Notes: generated by a model not told the origin, from the sequence alone. A stretch of DNA of 64,000 bases from Cherax quadricarinatus (GCF_038502225.1 NC_091301.1:24308008-24372007); one strand, 5' to 3'. Shown: positions 20,593-32,228, counted from the first letter of the stretch. Program-made: numbers and translations.

Positions 20593-20619
20593 TCAGGCTC
20601 AGGAGCAGAAATAAAAGCA

Positions 20620-20935
20620 TGAACAACAGCAGCCAAGACTAACAACAGAAACATAACAGCCACGACAAAGTAACAGCAGAAGTATTATTAACTAGGGCAA
20701 GAGTGACAGCAGAAGTAACAGCAGGTACGGCAAGGTTAGTAACCGGAGTAGTAAGAGCGGGAGTCAGAGCAGCAGGAGCGAGGAGAGCAGGGGTACCAGC
20801 AGGGGAAGTCAGAGCTGTAGAAGCAGGGGTGCCAGCAGGACCAGTCAGCAGTAGAAGCAGGGGTACCAGCAGGACCAGTCAGAGCAGTACAAGCAGAGGC
20901 ATCAACAGGGCCAGTCAAAGCAGTAGAAGCAGGAG
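20620..20935 (+). repeat. 36-bp GGGGTACCAGCAGG minisatellite, 5' part
   Basis: Begins as degenerate AACAGCAGAAGTAACAGC units and becomes regular from about 20790: AGTAGAAGCAGGGGTACCAG then CAGGACCAGTCAG. It is interrupted by an A insertion at 20936. Confidence 0.88.
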
Positions 20936-21343
20936 GGAGAGATATATCATAATCTACACTTGGAAAATCCTGGAAGGAATGGTCCCAAATCTGCACACAG
21001 AAATTACTCCCTACGAAAGTAAAAGACTGGGCAGGCGATGCAAAATGCTCCCAATTAAAAGTAGGGGCGCCATTGGTACACTAAGGGAAAACACCATAAG
21101 TGTCTGGGGCTCAAGACTGTTAAACAGAATCCCATCAAGCATTAGGGGAATTACCAATAAACCCCTGGCTGCCTTCAAAAGAGAGCTGGACAGATAGTGC
21201 CGGATCAGCCGGGCTGTGGCTCGTACGTTGGACTGTGTGCAGCCAGCAGTAACAGCCTGGCTGATCAGGCCCTGATCCACCGGGAGGCCTGGTCATGGAC
21301 CGGGCCGCGGGGACGTTGATCCCCGGAATAACCTCCAGGTAAG
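20936..21343 (+). pseudogene. 5'-truncated family A element inside the 36-bp minisatellite
   Basis: Starts at AGGGAGAGATATATCATAAT (in the ERRRERYIIIYTWKILEG coding part) joined to minisatellite GCAGTAGAAGCAGG. It continues through EITPYESKRLGRRCK, GAIGTLRENTISVWG, LLNRIPSSIRGITNKPLAAF and KRELDR then a TAG stop. It ends with the tail CCGCGGGGACGTTGATCCCC and AATAACCTCCAGGTAA. Minisatellite resumes at once with GCAGGGGTGCCACCAGG. About five bases (GCAGG) are shared at the 5' join. Confidence 0.92.
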
Positions 21344-23635
21344 CAGGGGTGCCACCAGGACCAGTCAGAGCAGTACAAGCAGGGGTACCAACAGGGCCAG
21401 TCAAAGCAGTAGAAGCAGGGATACCAGCAGGACCAGTCAGAGCAGTAGAAGCAGGGCTACCAACTGGACCAGTCAGACCAGTACAAGCAGGGGTGCCAGC
21501 AGGACCAGTCGGAGCAGTACAAGCAGGGGTACCAGCAGGACCAGTCAGAGCAGTATAAGCAGGGGTACCAGCAGGACCAGTCAGAGCACTAGAAGCAGGG
21601 GTACCAGCAGGACCAGTCAGAGCATTACAAGCAGGGGGCCAGCAGGACCAGTCGGAGCAGTACAAGCAGGGGTACCAGCAGGACCAGTCAGAGCAGTATA
21701 AGCAGGGGTACCAGCAGGACCAGTCAGAGCACTAGAAGCAGGGGTACCAGCAGGACCAGTCAGAGCATTACAAGCAGGGGGGCCAGCAGGACCAGTCGGA
21801 GCAGTACAAGCAGGGGTACCAGCAGGACCAGTCAGAGCAGTACAAGCAGGGGTACTAGCAGGACCAGTCAGAGCAGTACAAGCAGGGGTACCAGCAGGGC
21901 AAGTTAGAGCAGTACAAGCAGGGGTACCATCAGGACCAGTCAGAGCAGTAGAAGCAGGGGTACCAGCAGGACCAGTCAAAGCAGTAGAAGCAGGGGTACC
22001 AGCGGGGCCAGTCAGAGCAGTAGAAGCAGGGGTACCAGCAGGGCCAGTCAGAGCAGTAGAAGCAGGGGTACCAGCAGGGCAAGTTAGAGCAGTACAAGCA
22101 GGGGTGCCAGCAGGACCAGTCAGCAGTAGAAGCAGGGCTGCCAGCAGGGCAAGTTAGAGCAGTACAAGCAGGGGTGCCAGCAGGACCAGTCAGCAGTAGA
22201 AGCAGGGGTACCAGCAGGGTCAGTCAGAGCAGTAGAAGCAGGGGTACCAGCAGGGCAAGTTAGAGCAGTACAAGCAAGGGTGCCAGCAGGACCAGTTAGA
22301 GCATTACAAGCAGGGGTACCAGCAGGACCAGTCAGAGCACTAGAAGCAGGGGTACCAGCAGGACCAGTCAGAGCATTACAAGCAGGGGGGCCAGCAGGAC
22401 CAGTCGGAGCAGTACAAGCAGGGGTACCAGCAGGACCAGTCAGAGCAGTACAAGCAGGGGTACTAGCAGGACCAGTCAGAGCAGTAGAAGCAGGGGTACC
22501 AGCAGGGCCAGTCAGAGCAGTACAAGCAGGGGTACCAGCAGGGCAAGTTAGAGCAGTACAAGCAGGGGTACCATCAGGACCAGTCAGAGCAGTAGAAGCA
22601 GGGGTACCAGCAGGACCAGTCGAAGCAGGGGTACCAGCGGGGCCAGTCAGAGCAGTAGAAGCAGGGGTACCAGCAGGGCCAGTCAGAGCAGTAGAAGCAG
22701 GGGTACCAGCAGGGCAAGTTAGAGCAGTACAAGCAGGGGTGCCAGCAGGACCAGTCAGCAGTAGAAGCAGGGCTGGCAGCAGGGCAAGTTAGAGCAGTAC
22801 AAGCAGGGGTGCCAGCAGGACCAGTCAGCAGTAGAAGCAGGGGTACCAGCAGGGTCAGTCAGAGCAGTAGAAGCAGGGGTACCAGCAGGGCAAGTTAGAG
22901 CAGTACAAGCAAGGGTGCCAGCAGGACCAGTTAGAGCATTACAAGCAGGGGTACCAGCAGGACCAGTCAGCAGTAGAAGCAGGGGTACCAGCAGGGTCAG
23001 TCAGAGCAGTAGAAGCAGGGCTGCCAGCAGGGCAAGTTAGAGCAGTACAAGCAGGGGTGCCAGCAGGACCAGTCAGCAGTAGAAGCAGGGGTACCAGCAG
23101 GGTCAGTCAGAGCAGTAGAAGCAGGGGTACCAGCAGGGCCAGTCAGAGCAGTAGAAGCAGGGGTACCAGCAGGGTCAGTCAGAGCAGTAGAAGCAGGGGT
23201 ACCAGCAGGGTCAGTCAGAGCACTAGAAGCAGGGGTACCAGCAGGGCCAGTCAGAGCAGTAGAAGCAGGGCTGCCAGCAGGGCAAGTTAGAGCAGTACAA
23301 GCAGGGGTGCCAGCAGAACCAGTCAGCAGTAGAAGCAGGGGTACCAGCAGGGTCAGTCAGAGCAGTACAAGCAGGGGTACCAGCAGGGCCAGAGCAGTAG
23401 AAGCAGGGGTACCAGCAGGGTCAGTCAGAGCAGAAGAAGCAAGGGTACCAGCAGGACCAGTCAAAGCACTAGAAGCAAGGGTACCAGCAGGACCAGTCAC
23501 AGCAGTAGAAGCAAGGGTACCAGCAGGGCCAGTCATAGCAGTACAAGCAGGGGTGCCAGCAGGACTAATCAGAACAGTACAAGCAGGGGCACCAGCAGGA
23601 CCAGTCAGAGCAGTAGAAGCAGGATAACACAGGCG
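21344..23635 (+). repeat. 36-bp GGGGTACCAGCAGG minisatellite, main part
   Basis: About 64 units of mostly 36 bp, with 33-, 30- and 21-bp variants. Core: AGCAGTAGAAGCAGGGGTAC then CAGCAGGACCAGTCAG. Variants are TACAAGCAGG, GGGCCAGTCAG, GGCAAGTTAGAG and GGGGGGCCAGCAGG. Blocks of several units recur, for example 21980-22260 and 22630-22910, so segmental duplication has occurred within the array. VRAVEAGVPAGP and ALTGPAGTPAST frames are artefacts. Confidence 0.96.
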
Positions 23636-23659
23636 CAGAGCAAGATTATATTTTGACAA

Positions 23660-23735
23660 TTTGGCTCTGTGTAGAGCTTTATCATGTCAGTGGTAAAGGG
23701 CGAAACGTTGCCACAGTGAAATGTTCCTCTCCACC
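23660..23735 (-). mobile_element. Partial family P element
   Basis: GAGCTTTATCATGTCAGTGG and AAAGGGCGAAACGTTGCCAC keep the P core (AACGTTTCGC on minus) with the GCTTTATCA motif. Only one arm is evident. Confidence 0.6.
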
Positions 23736-23739
23736 TGTA

Positions 23740-24090
23740 TCTTCAGTAGTGTTGGCAGTACGCTGCTGTATCCAGGAGTAGGAGCAGGGAAGTAAAAGCA
23801 GGAGCATTAGCAAGGTTACCTGTGGACGGGTAGTAGGAGGAGCATCTGCTGGAACAGCAGTAGCAGATTAGTAAGAGCAGGAGCAGCAGTAGCAGATTAG
23901 TAAGAGCATGAACAGCAGTAGCAGGTTAGTAAGCGCAGGAACAGCAGTAGTAGGCTAGTAAAAGCAGGAACAGCAGTAGCAGGTTTTTAAGAGCAGGAGC
24001 AGCAGTAAGAATAGGAGCAGCAGTAGCAGGTTAATAAGAGTAGGAGCAGCAGTAGCAGGTTAGTAAGAGCAGGAGCAGCAGGAGTGGAGG
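23740..24090 (+). repeat. ~30-bp minisatellite plus dispersed unit (AGCAGTAGCAGGTTAGTAAG)
   Basis: A non-tandem lead (TTGGCAGTACGCTGCTGTAT to TAGTAGGAGGAGCAT, 23752-23850) is followed by about eight units of GGAGCAGCAGTAGCAGGTTAGTAAGA-type sequence. The lead plus one unit also occurs inverted at 29715-29875. Confidence 0.85.
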
Positions 24091-24154
24091 TAACGGTGGC
24101 GGGTCTGTGTGCACCGTGACCAATTGGTAATGTACCCCCTGAAGGCTGGCCCCG

Positions 24155-24157
24155 ACC

Positions 24158-24193
<36 letters not shown>

Positions 24194-24305
24194 ACTGCTG
24201 CTATTCCTACTGCTACTGTTATTTTTACTGCTGTTGCTGTTCTTACTGTTGCTGTTCTTACTGTTGCTGTTCTTACTGCTGCTGCTCTTATTGTTGCTTC
24301 TAATC
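24155..24305 (+). repeat. (CTG)n and TTACTGCTGCT-type microsatellite
   Basis: Pure CTG repeats from 24162 to 24190, then imperfect 15-bp units such as CTTACTGTTGCTGTT. Poly-Leu and poly-Cys frames result. Confidence 0.93.
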
Positions 24306-24389
24306 CTAAATCTTGCTTTCGTCTTAATTTTGCTACAAGAGTGTGTATAAACTGAGTTGACGTTATCTTAATGATTAAACTGTTATTGA

Positions 24390-24565
24390 TGTCAGTGTCT
24401 AGAATAGATGCTATTGATGAGTCTTCTGTATTGATGTCAGTGTCTAGATGTTGTTGATGAGCCTCCTGTATTGATGTCAGTGTCTAGATGCTGTTGATGA
24501 GCCTCCTGTGTTGATGTCAGTGTCTAGATACTGTGGAGCCTCCTGTATTGATGTCAGTATTTTAG
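24390..24565 (+). repeat. ~40-bp tandem repeat (GATGTCAGTGTCTAGATGCT)
   Basis: Four to five imperfect units: ATTGATGTCAGTGTCTAGAT, GCTGTTGATGAGCCTCCTGT. The last unit is shortened. Confidence 0.9.
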
Positions 24566-24590
24566 TGGTATTAATGAACCTTGTGTCAGC

Positions 24591-24838
24591 CTACCTGGAG
24601 GGTGTTCCAGGGGTCAACACCCCCGCGGTCCAGGCCTTGACTAAGCCTCCCGGTGGATCAGGGCCTGATCGTATGAACCACAGCCCGGCTGGTCGGGTAC
24701 TGACTTAAGGTATCTGTCCAGCTCCCTCTTGAAGGCAGCCAGGCGTCTATATGGTAAATCCCCCTTATGCCTGTTGGGAGCCTGTTGAACAGTCTTGGGC
24801 CCCAGACACTTATTGTTGTCGGTGTCAAACAAACTCCC
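24591..24838 (-). pseudogene. Family A element 3' end, 5' truncated
   Basis: On minus the coding end is recognisable (RRLAAFKRELDRYLKSVPDQ, then the QPGCGSY block), followed by the GATCCACCGGGAGGC and GTTGACCCCTGGAACACC tail. Frameshifts are present and the region before the SGARxx block (24838) is missing. Confidence 0.88.
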
Positions 24839-24839
24839 G

Positions 24840-25150
24840 AGTCCAGGTGTTAATTTTTTTTAGTCTTGTCTCGATTCCTTCTTATGCTGATGCGTCTTGA
24901 TTCCTGCTTGTATCTGCTGATTCTGCTCCCGAGTCTTGACACTGCTTTTAAATCTAATACCGTGGTTACTTTCTGCATGTGCGATTACTCTCTCTTTCCT
25001 GCTTCTGCTCCGTACACCCGTTGAAGCCTCTTATTGGTACTGCTACTTTAGTAACTGCTTCTGCTGCTTCCTTCTTTACTGCTGGTCTTAGTAACGGTGC
25101 TGCTGCTGTGACACATGCTGTGTTGTGTCCCTGTTGACTGCTGAAGTGTA
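24840..25150. other. No gene seen
   Basis: C/T-rich with scattered CTGCT runs. Frames are short and unrecognised. Confidence 0.4.
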
Positions 25151-25235
25151 GAAAACACACAGGGACTGATCAATCTTTTATCGCCACAACGTTTCGCTCC
25201 ACGTAGAACTTAATCAAGTCTGTGTCACATTAAAA
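25150..25235 (+). mobile_element. Partial family P element
   Basis: CTTTTATCGCCACAACGTTTCGCTCC and CTTAATCAAGTC correspond to the left arm and hinge of P elements. The second arm is not present. Confidence 0.6.
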
Positions 25236-25377
25236 CTTGTTCTGTTCCTGTCATTATTATTGTTGATATTGTTCATGCTTTATTCATATGTTGCCGTTGC
25301 TGCTGAGGTGGGACTGTTGTCTGTCTTGTTTACTACCTTCGTATCGGATTTCACCTGTTTCCATTTTTCTCCTACAA

Positions 25378-25508
25378 ACGCTTGATCAGCCGGGTTATCA
25401 CGGCTATGTGGGCTGCAAGCATCAACAGTCTGCTTGACCAGGAGGTCATCAAGAAAGCCTGGCCGCAGGCCGGGCTGCGAAGGTAAAAGAATCCTCGAAA
25501 CCAATCAC
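25378..25508 (+). mobile_element. Family A2-like 3' tail fragment
   Basis: CTTGATCAGCCGGGTTATCA, TATGTGGGCTGCAAGCATC, GCCTGGCCGCAGGCCGGGC, and the CCTCGAAACCAATCACGG end. Confidence 0.78.
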
Positions 25509-25555
25509 GGGGCTGTATGTGTATATCTATATATATATATATATATATATATACG

Positions 25556-25653
25556 TATGCGTGCGGCCATAACAGCCTAGTTGATCAGGCCCTGATCCAT
25601 CGGGAGGCCTGGTCGTGGACCGGGCCGCGGGGGCGTTGATCCCCGGAATATCC

Positions 25654-25656
<3 letters not shown>
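25556..25656 (+). mobile_element. Family A 3' tail inside a (TA)n array
   Basis: GCGTGCGGCCATAACAGCC through GGGCCGCGGGGGCGTTGATC and GAATATCCAGGTA. It is flanked by TATATA on both sides (25528-25553 and 25657-25695). Confidence 0.88.
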
Positions 25657-25736
<80 letters not shown>

Positions 25737-25749
25737 TGTGTGTGTGTGT
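25657..25749 (+). repeat. (TA)n followed by (GT)n
   Basis: TA repeat 25657-25694 passes directly into GT repeat 25695-25749, which abuts the 3' end of a family B copy. Confidence 0.96.
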
Positions 25750-26012
25750 ACTCACCTAGTTGAGGTTGCGGGCGTCGAGTCCGAGCTCCTGGCCCCGCCT
25801 CTTCACTGATCGCTACTAGGTCACTCTCCCTGAGCCGTGAGCTTTATCATACCTCTGCTTAAAGCTATGTATGGATCCTGCCTCCACTACATCGCTTCCC
25901 AAACTATTCCACTTACTGACTACTCTGTGGCTGAAGAAATACTTCCTAACATCCCTGTGATTCATCTGTGTCTTCAACTTCCAACTGTGTCCCCTTGTTA
26001 CTGTGTCCAATC
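25750..26012 (-). mobile_element. 5'-truncated family B (CR1-type) element
   Basis: On minus it encodes KLKTQMNHRDVRKYFFSHRV, VSKWNSLGSDVVEAGSIHSF, KQRYDKAHGS, then the UTR with GATCAGTGAAGAGGCGGGG and ACTAGGTGAGTACACAC. (GT)n lies at both ends (25695-25749 and 26013-26040). Confidence 0.92.
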
Positions 26013-26040
26013 TGTGTGTGTGTGTGTGTGTGTGTGTGTA
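26013..26040 (+). repeat. (GT)n microsatellite
   Basis: A short GT run between the truncated end of a B copy and a TIR element. Confidence 0.93.
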
Positions 26041-26419
26041 GTGCCGAATAGGTAAAATTGGTCAATTAGCAAGAACTCATTTAAAATTAAGTCCTCTCTA
26101 AAATTTTCTCTATTACGTTAAAAGATATATTTTTTTAATTTATGTTAATGTAAAAATTAATAATTTTGTACCAAAGGAATCCTACAAAACTTACCTAATA
26201 TTATAACAAGCGCAATTTAATTTAGCCTAATCCATCAAAATATATGTTAGATAAGTTTACAATTATTTAATAATAAACAAACACAACGAAATATATTTTT
26301 TTCGTTAGGTTCTGAATGATTTATGCGAAGTTATTGCATTAACAAATTTTTTCTTGTCTTATTCGGCAAGAAGAGCGTTGATATTTAAGCCAAACTCGTA
26401 AGTTTTACCTGTTCGGCAC

Positions 26420-26422
<3 letters not shown>
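26041..26422 (+). mobile_element. TIR-bearing AT-rich MITE, copy 1
   Basis: Left end GTGCCGAATAGGTAAAATTG; right end TTTTACCTGTTCGGCACGAC (26403-26422) is its inverted complement. The internal sequence is AT-rich and non-coding (TTAGCAAGAACTCATTTAAA, TAACAAGCGCAATTTA). It ends in a long (TA)n array. Its left TIR lacks the outer GTC present in copy 2. Confidence 0.88.

Positions 26423-26502
<80 letters not shown>
26423..26502 (+). repeat. (TA)n array between two MITE copies
   Basis: About 80 bp of pure TA. Confidence 0.97.
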
Positions 26503-28267
<1,765 letters not shown>

Positions 28268-28472
28268 CTCTGAGTTAACTGTATTGTTTTACTCCATATT
28301 GTATTTTTGTCAATGTATCTTGTTTTTAAAAAAGCATATCTAGAATATATAGGGGGTGGTAGGAGAAAATTTTCAAACAGCTTTAGGAAGAACCTTGAGT
28401 TTTCCCTGAAGGAAGTTTATTCTTTTCTATGAGGATGAGGGTCCCCAGGACAGTTCTAGATGTGATACCTCC

Positions 28473-28477
<5 letters not shown>
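28268..28477. other. Probable 3' UTR-like remainder, nothing specific
   Basis: AT-rich sequence after the TAG stop at 28265-28267, with TTTTTAAAAAAGCAT at 28324. No tail or polyadenylation signal is clear. Confidence 0.35.

Positions 28478-28539
<62 letters not shown>
28478..28539 (+). repeat. (TA)n array
   Basis: About 60 bp of pure TA. Confidence 0.97.
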
Positions 28540-28542
<3 letters not shown>

Positions 28543-28737
28543 AAAGTGTGTGTGGGTGGGTGTATAGCTACTAACCAGATTACATTTTGTATATTCTCCG
28601 TTACTCGTTTTTAGCTGTATTCCGCAGAATTTTCCGCGCAGAAATTTATACAGAAAATGCACAAGAGATTGTGTGTATATTTATGTGTGTGCGTGTACGC
28701 GTGCGACCACCTAAGTGGTCGTTATAAAAGTATTATA

Positions 28738-28806
28738 ACAGTATTGGTAGGTAGGTAAGTAGGTAGGTAAGTAGGCAGGTAAGTAGGCAGGTAGGGAGTT
28801 AGGTAG
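28738..28806 (+). repeat. (GTAG)n-type tetranucleotide repeat
   Basis: TTGGTAGGTAGGTAAGTAGG followed by TAGGTAAGTAGGCAGGTAAG. Confidence 0.92.
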
Positions 28807-29165
28807 TCCCTGATGGCTTGGAATACCTATCTAGCTTAAGAGCCTCCATTGTTAGTCAGGCTGTGAGGAGTTGGTCTTAGTGAGAGGGACTTCACGTCTG
28901 AAGTTGCTGTTCACTCTGTTTCAATTATTCAGTTCTTTGACGTATCACGACCTGTTGTTCAACTGCCTGGTTAATTCCGAGACCTGTGGTAGCTCGACAA
29001 CCTGTTGTCCGTCGACTATGTAGTTTCACAACTTGTGCCTCAACTACGACCTACTATCACGTTTCATCGATTTGTTTAGGCTATATAACTTATATGACCT
29101 ATATGTCATTTAGGCTCGACGACCCATTGAAGATCCGTGATTTGTTAGAACTTCACGACCTATTC
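28807..29165. other. No gene seen
   Basis: Recurring CGACCTGTTGT/ACGACCTA words (28949, 28998, 29046, 29093, 29127, 29155) at spacings near 30-50 bp suggest a very old tandem array. No gene is seen. Confidence 0.4.
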
Positions 29166-29176
29166 GGGGCTCCACA

Positions 29177-29177
<1 letters not shown>

Positions 29178-29231
<54 letters not shown>
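29178..29231 (+). repeat. (ATT)n microsatellite
   Basis: An almost pure ATT run. A shorter one (29278-29297) precedes a dispersed repeat. Confidence 0.96.
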
Positions 29232-29277
29232 TATCCCCGAATGGAAATCTCTGAGTGGGTTATCGTTTGTAGCTTGA

Positions 29278-29342
29278 TATTATTATTATTATTATTATAA
29301 TCAAGGGGGAAGCGCTAAACCCGTAGGATTATACAGCTTCTA
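29278..29342 (+). mobile_element. Short dispersed repeat after (ATT)n
   Basis: ATAATCAAGGGGGAAGCGCT then AAACCCGTAGGATTATACAG. Same family as 6765-6850. The ATT run is joined to its 5' edge. Confidence 0.6.
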
Positions 29343-29714
29343 GCTTGATAAAATTCATGGGATCAGCTTCCAGTTTTCAACACTTGTGTAATGTAAGTGA
29401 GGAAAGGTTCATGCAGCTGTTATCATGTGTGCAAGTTCCCTCCGGTCAAATTTATATACATCTTAACCGGTCTTGCTTTCCATGTGAAAACTTGAGAAAG
29501 CCTTTTCACATCGGCTTTAAAGTTCCAGCAAGGATGTTTCCTCCTGAGAATAAGGCCGGGATTATTATCGGAATGTAAAGGGTTCAATTTACGAATTTTA
29601 CTTTTTTTTTTAAAAGCGTATATCTTTACTGTGTACTAAGTTGAGTATACTTCTGAACAGCTTCAATCTTTAATGGCCGAGTCATCTCATGGACGGGATG
29701 TTAACCAGTAAGTT
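29343..29714. other. No gene seen
   Basis: A 77-codon frame (29345-29578) has no recognisable domain. Otherwise ordinary sequence. Confidence 0.4.
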
Positions 29715-29878
29715 TAGTCTTTGTTGATGCAAATTTGGTTCTTCTCTTACTAACCTGCTACTGCTGCTCATGTAAATGCTCCTCCTACTACCCATCCACA
29801 GGTAACCTTGCTAATGCTCCTGCTTTTACCACCCAGCTCCTGCATACAGCAGCGTACTGCCGACGATACTGAATTCCG
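29715..29878 (-). repeat. Inverted copy of the 23.75-kb dispersed unit
   Basis: On minus: GGCAGTACGCTGCTGTATGC, AAAAGCAGGAGCATTAGCAA, GGTTACCTGTGGATGGGTAG, AGCAGCAGTAGCAGGTTAGT. This parallels 23752-23880 over about 120 bp with few differences. Confidence 0.85.
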
Positions 29879-30356
29879 AGCAATAACTGGAGAATGCCAC
29901 TTTTGATTGGCTTCGACCTTTCACATTTTAGATTTTGCTACTGAAGCGGCTAGTTAATTGTGCATCTCATATCTATCCTCTGGAGGGTAGCACAAGAGCT
30001 TATGGATACAAAAAGGCCTGGGAGCTAGGGCCCAAAATGGTTAACAGGAGTACATCTGGATTAATATCTTAAATGTTGCAAGCAAATTTAGGATACCTTA
30101 TTTTCATTAATAAGATACCTTAGCGTATCACGTAGGCTATTGTACTATTTCTGTATTTCTCGATAAGTGGACACTTCCGCACAGTGTTCAAGATAGTGAC
30201 CATAGGGCTGGCCACATTGCATTTAGTTTGATCATTATCTGTATGTCTGCTACACTGCCAAAAGTACTTGTAAAGAAGCCTAAGCCTAGCTACTGCAACA
30301 TCACTCAGTATGTTCACACTGCAAGTTGCTCCATACACGTACTTATTTCCGCTCAT
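29879..30356. other. Unassigned intergenic sequence
   Basis: Mixed sequence without open frames of note. Stretches such as AAAAGGCCTGGGAGCTAGGG and ACTTCCGCACAGTGTTCAAG have the look of dispersed repeats, but no second copy is in this window. Confidence 0.35.
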
Positions 30357-30357
30357 G

Positions 30358-30421
<64 letters not shown>
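30357..30421 (+). repeat. (TA)n array at the 5' edge of an RTE-like fragment
   Basis: About 64 bp of pure TA that joins directly to RT coding sequence. Confidence 0.96.
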
Positions 30422-30425
<4 letters not shown>

Positions 30426-31660
30426 TGGAGAGTTAGAGGTATTGGGAAGATGGAGGGAATATTTTGAGGAATTGTTAAATGTTGATGAAGATAGGGAAGC
30501 TGTGATTTCGTGTATAGGGCAAGGAGGAATAACATCTTGTAGGAGTGAGGAAGAGCCAGTTGTGAGTGTGGGGGAAGTTCGTGAGGCAGTAGGTAAAATG
30601 AAAGGGGGTAAGGCAGCCGGGATTGATGGGATAAAGATAGAAATGTTAAAAGCAGGTGGGGATATAGTTTTGGAGTGGTTGGTGCAATTATTTAATAAAT
30701 GTATGGAAGAGGGTAAGGTACCTAGGGATTGGCAGAGAGCATGCATAGTTCCTTTGTATAAAGGCAAAGGGGATAAAAGAGAGTGCAAAAATTATAGGGG
30801 GATAAGTCTGTTGAGTATACCTGGTAAAGTGTATGGTAGAGTTATAATTGAAAGAATTAAGAGTAAGACAGAGAATAGGATAGCAGATGAACAAGGAGGC
30901 TTTAGCTAAGGTAGGGGGTGTGTGGACCAGGTGTTTACAGTGAAACATATAAGTGAACAGTATTTAGATAAGGCTAAAGAGGTCTTTGTGGCATTTATGG
31001 ATTTGGAAAAGGCGTATGACAGGGTGGATAGGGGGGCAATGTGGCAGATGTTGCAAGTGTATGGTGTAGGAGGTAGGTTACTGAAAGCAGTGAAGAGTTT
31101 TTACGAGGATAGTGAGGCTCAAGTTAGAGTATGTAGGAAAGAGGGAAATTTTTTCCCAGTAAAAGTAGGCCTTAGACAAGGATGTGTGATGTCACCGTGG
31201 TTGTTTAATATATTTATAGATGGGGTTGTAAGAGAAGTAAATGCGAGGGTCTTGGCAAGAGGCGTGGAGTTAAAAGATAAAGAATCACACACAAAGTGGG
31301 AGTTGTCACAGCTGCTCTTTGCTGATGACACTGTGCTCTTGGGAGATTCTGAAGAGAAGTTGCAGAGATTGGTGGATGAATTTGGTAGGGTGTGCAAAAG
31401 AAGAAAATTAAAGGTGAATACAGGAAAGAGTAAGGTTATGAGGATAACAAAAAGATTAATTGATGAAAGATTGGATATCAGATTGGAGGGAGAGAGTATG
31501 GAGGAGGTGAACGTACTCAGATATTTGGGAGTGGACGTGTCAGCGGATGGGTCTATGAAAGATGAGGTGAATCATAGAATTGATGAGGGAAAAAGAGTGA
31601 GTGGTGCACTTAGGAGTCTGTGGAGACAAAGAAAGGTAAATATCTCGCCCTATCGGCTTC
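30422..31660 (+). pseudogene. RTE-like reverse transcriptase fragment (family D)
   Basis: One frame, broken by a single TAA at 30907, reads RWREYFEELLN, AVGKMKGGKAAGIDGI, VPRDWQRACIVPLYKGKGDK, NYRGISLLSIPGKVYGRVI, EQGGF, then GCVDQVFTV, AFMDLEKAYDRVDR, VGLRQGCVMSPWLFNIFIDG, QLLFADDTVLLGDSEEKLQR (FADD at 31318-31329), LKVNTGKSKVM, VLRYLGVDVSADGSM and ALRSLWRQRKV. This covers RT fingers, palm and the start of the thumb. The catalytic Asp residues of EKAYDR and FADD are retained. The endonuclease is missing 5' (junction at TA array) and the C-terminus is missing after about 31640, so it is truncated at both ends. RTE clade is inferred from motif style. Confidence 0.9.
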
Positions 31661-31747
31661 AAACCTTCAGTGCTAATGTATTTTACTTAGAGAATTTTTT
31701 ATTTATGACATTTTGTATCTGCCAGTCTGCTACATTTTCCTTCAGCT

Positions 31748-31945
31748 GCAATGCTGAAGTGTGTGGTGGCTCGGCGCTGCTATGCTGACGTGTGTGGTGG
31801 CTCGGCGCTGCTGTGCTGACGTGTGTGGTGGCTCGGCGCTGCTGTGCTGACGTGTGTGGTGGCTCGGCGCTGCTGTGCTGACGTGTGTGGTGGCTCAGAG
31901 CTGCTATGCTGACGTGTGTGGTGGCTCGGCGCTGCTTTGCTTGTC
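31748..31945 (+). repeat. 31-bp satellite, 5' part
   Basis: About six units of GCTGACGTGTGTGGTGGCTC followed by GGCGCTGCTGT, mainly the GGCGC variant. It ends where an unrelated 284-bp segment begins. Confidence 0.95.
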
Positions 31946-32228
31946 ATGTGGGTTTCGAAAACGTGGATAGGGTAAAAATACTCACGTAGGCTGGTAGTAC
32001 ATATAATATAACGGAATGTGTGTGAAGGCGCCAACCGCCGTCCTGCCTCTCTGCTCTCTATCGTAAGACTCACCGACCCACAGTGCCTATGTGAGGGGGT
32101 GTTTGAAATCCTGCTATGGTCAGCAGCAATATGAATACAGTCAGTGATTCACGCAGAGACGGTTGGTAGTGAGTCATCTACTGGTACACTGGTTACTGGT
32201 AACTGGTTACCAGGAACTGGTACTACTA
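31946..32228. other. Unidentified 284-bp segment interrupting the 31-bp satellite
   Basis: Begins TGCTTGTCATGTGGGTTTCG and ends GGAACTGGTACTACTACTGA. The 3' portion has repeated CTGGTAACTGGTTACCAGG, containing a GGTAACTGGTTACC palindrome. No coding potential, terminal repeats or target duplication were clear. Confidence 0.6.

Noticed and set aside
20703..23659. Collagen- or elastin-like VRAVEAGVPAGP and ALTGPAGTPAST reading frames
   Set aside because: They are translations of the 36-bp minisatellite in sense and antisense, broken wherever a unit differs in length. True collagen Gly-X-Y periodicity is not present.
24109..24350. Poly-Cys and poly-Leu frames that could look like a membrane peptide
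   Set aside because: Produced by CTG and CTGTT repeats; each frame offset gives another homopolymer.
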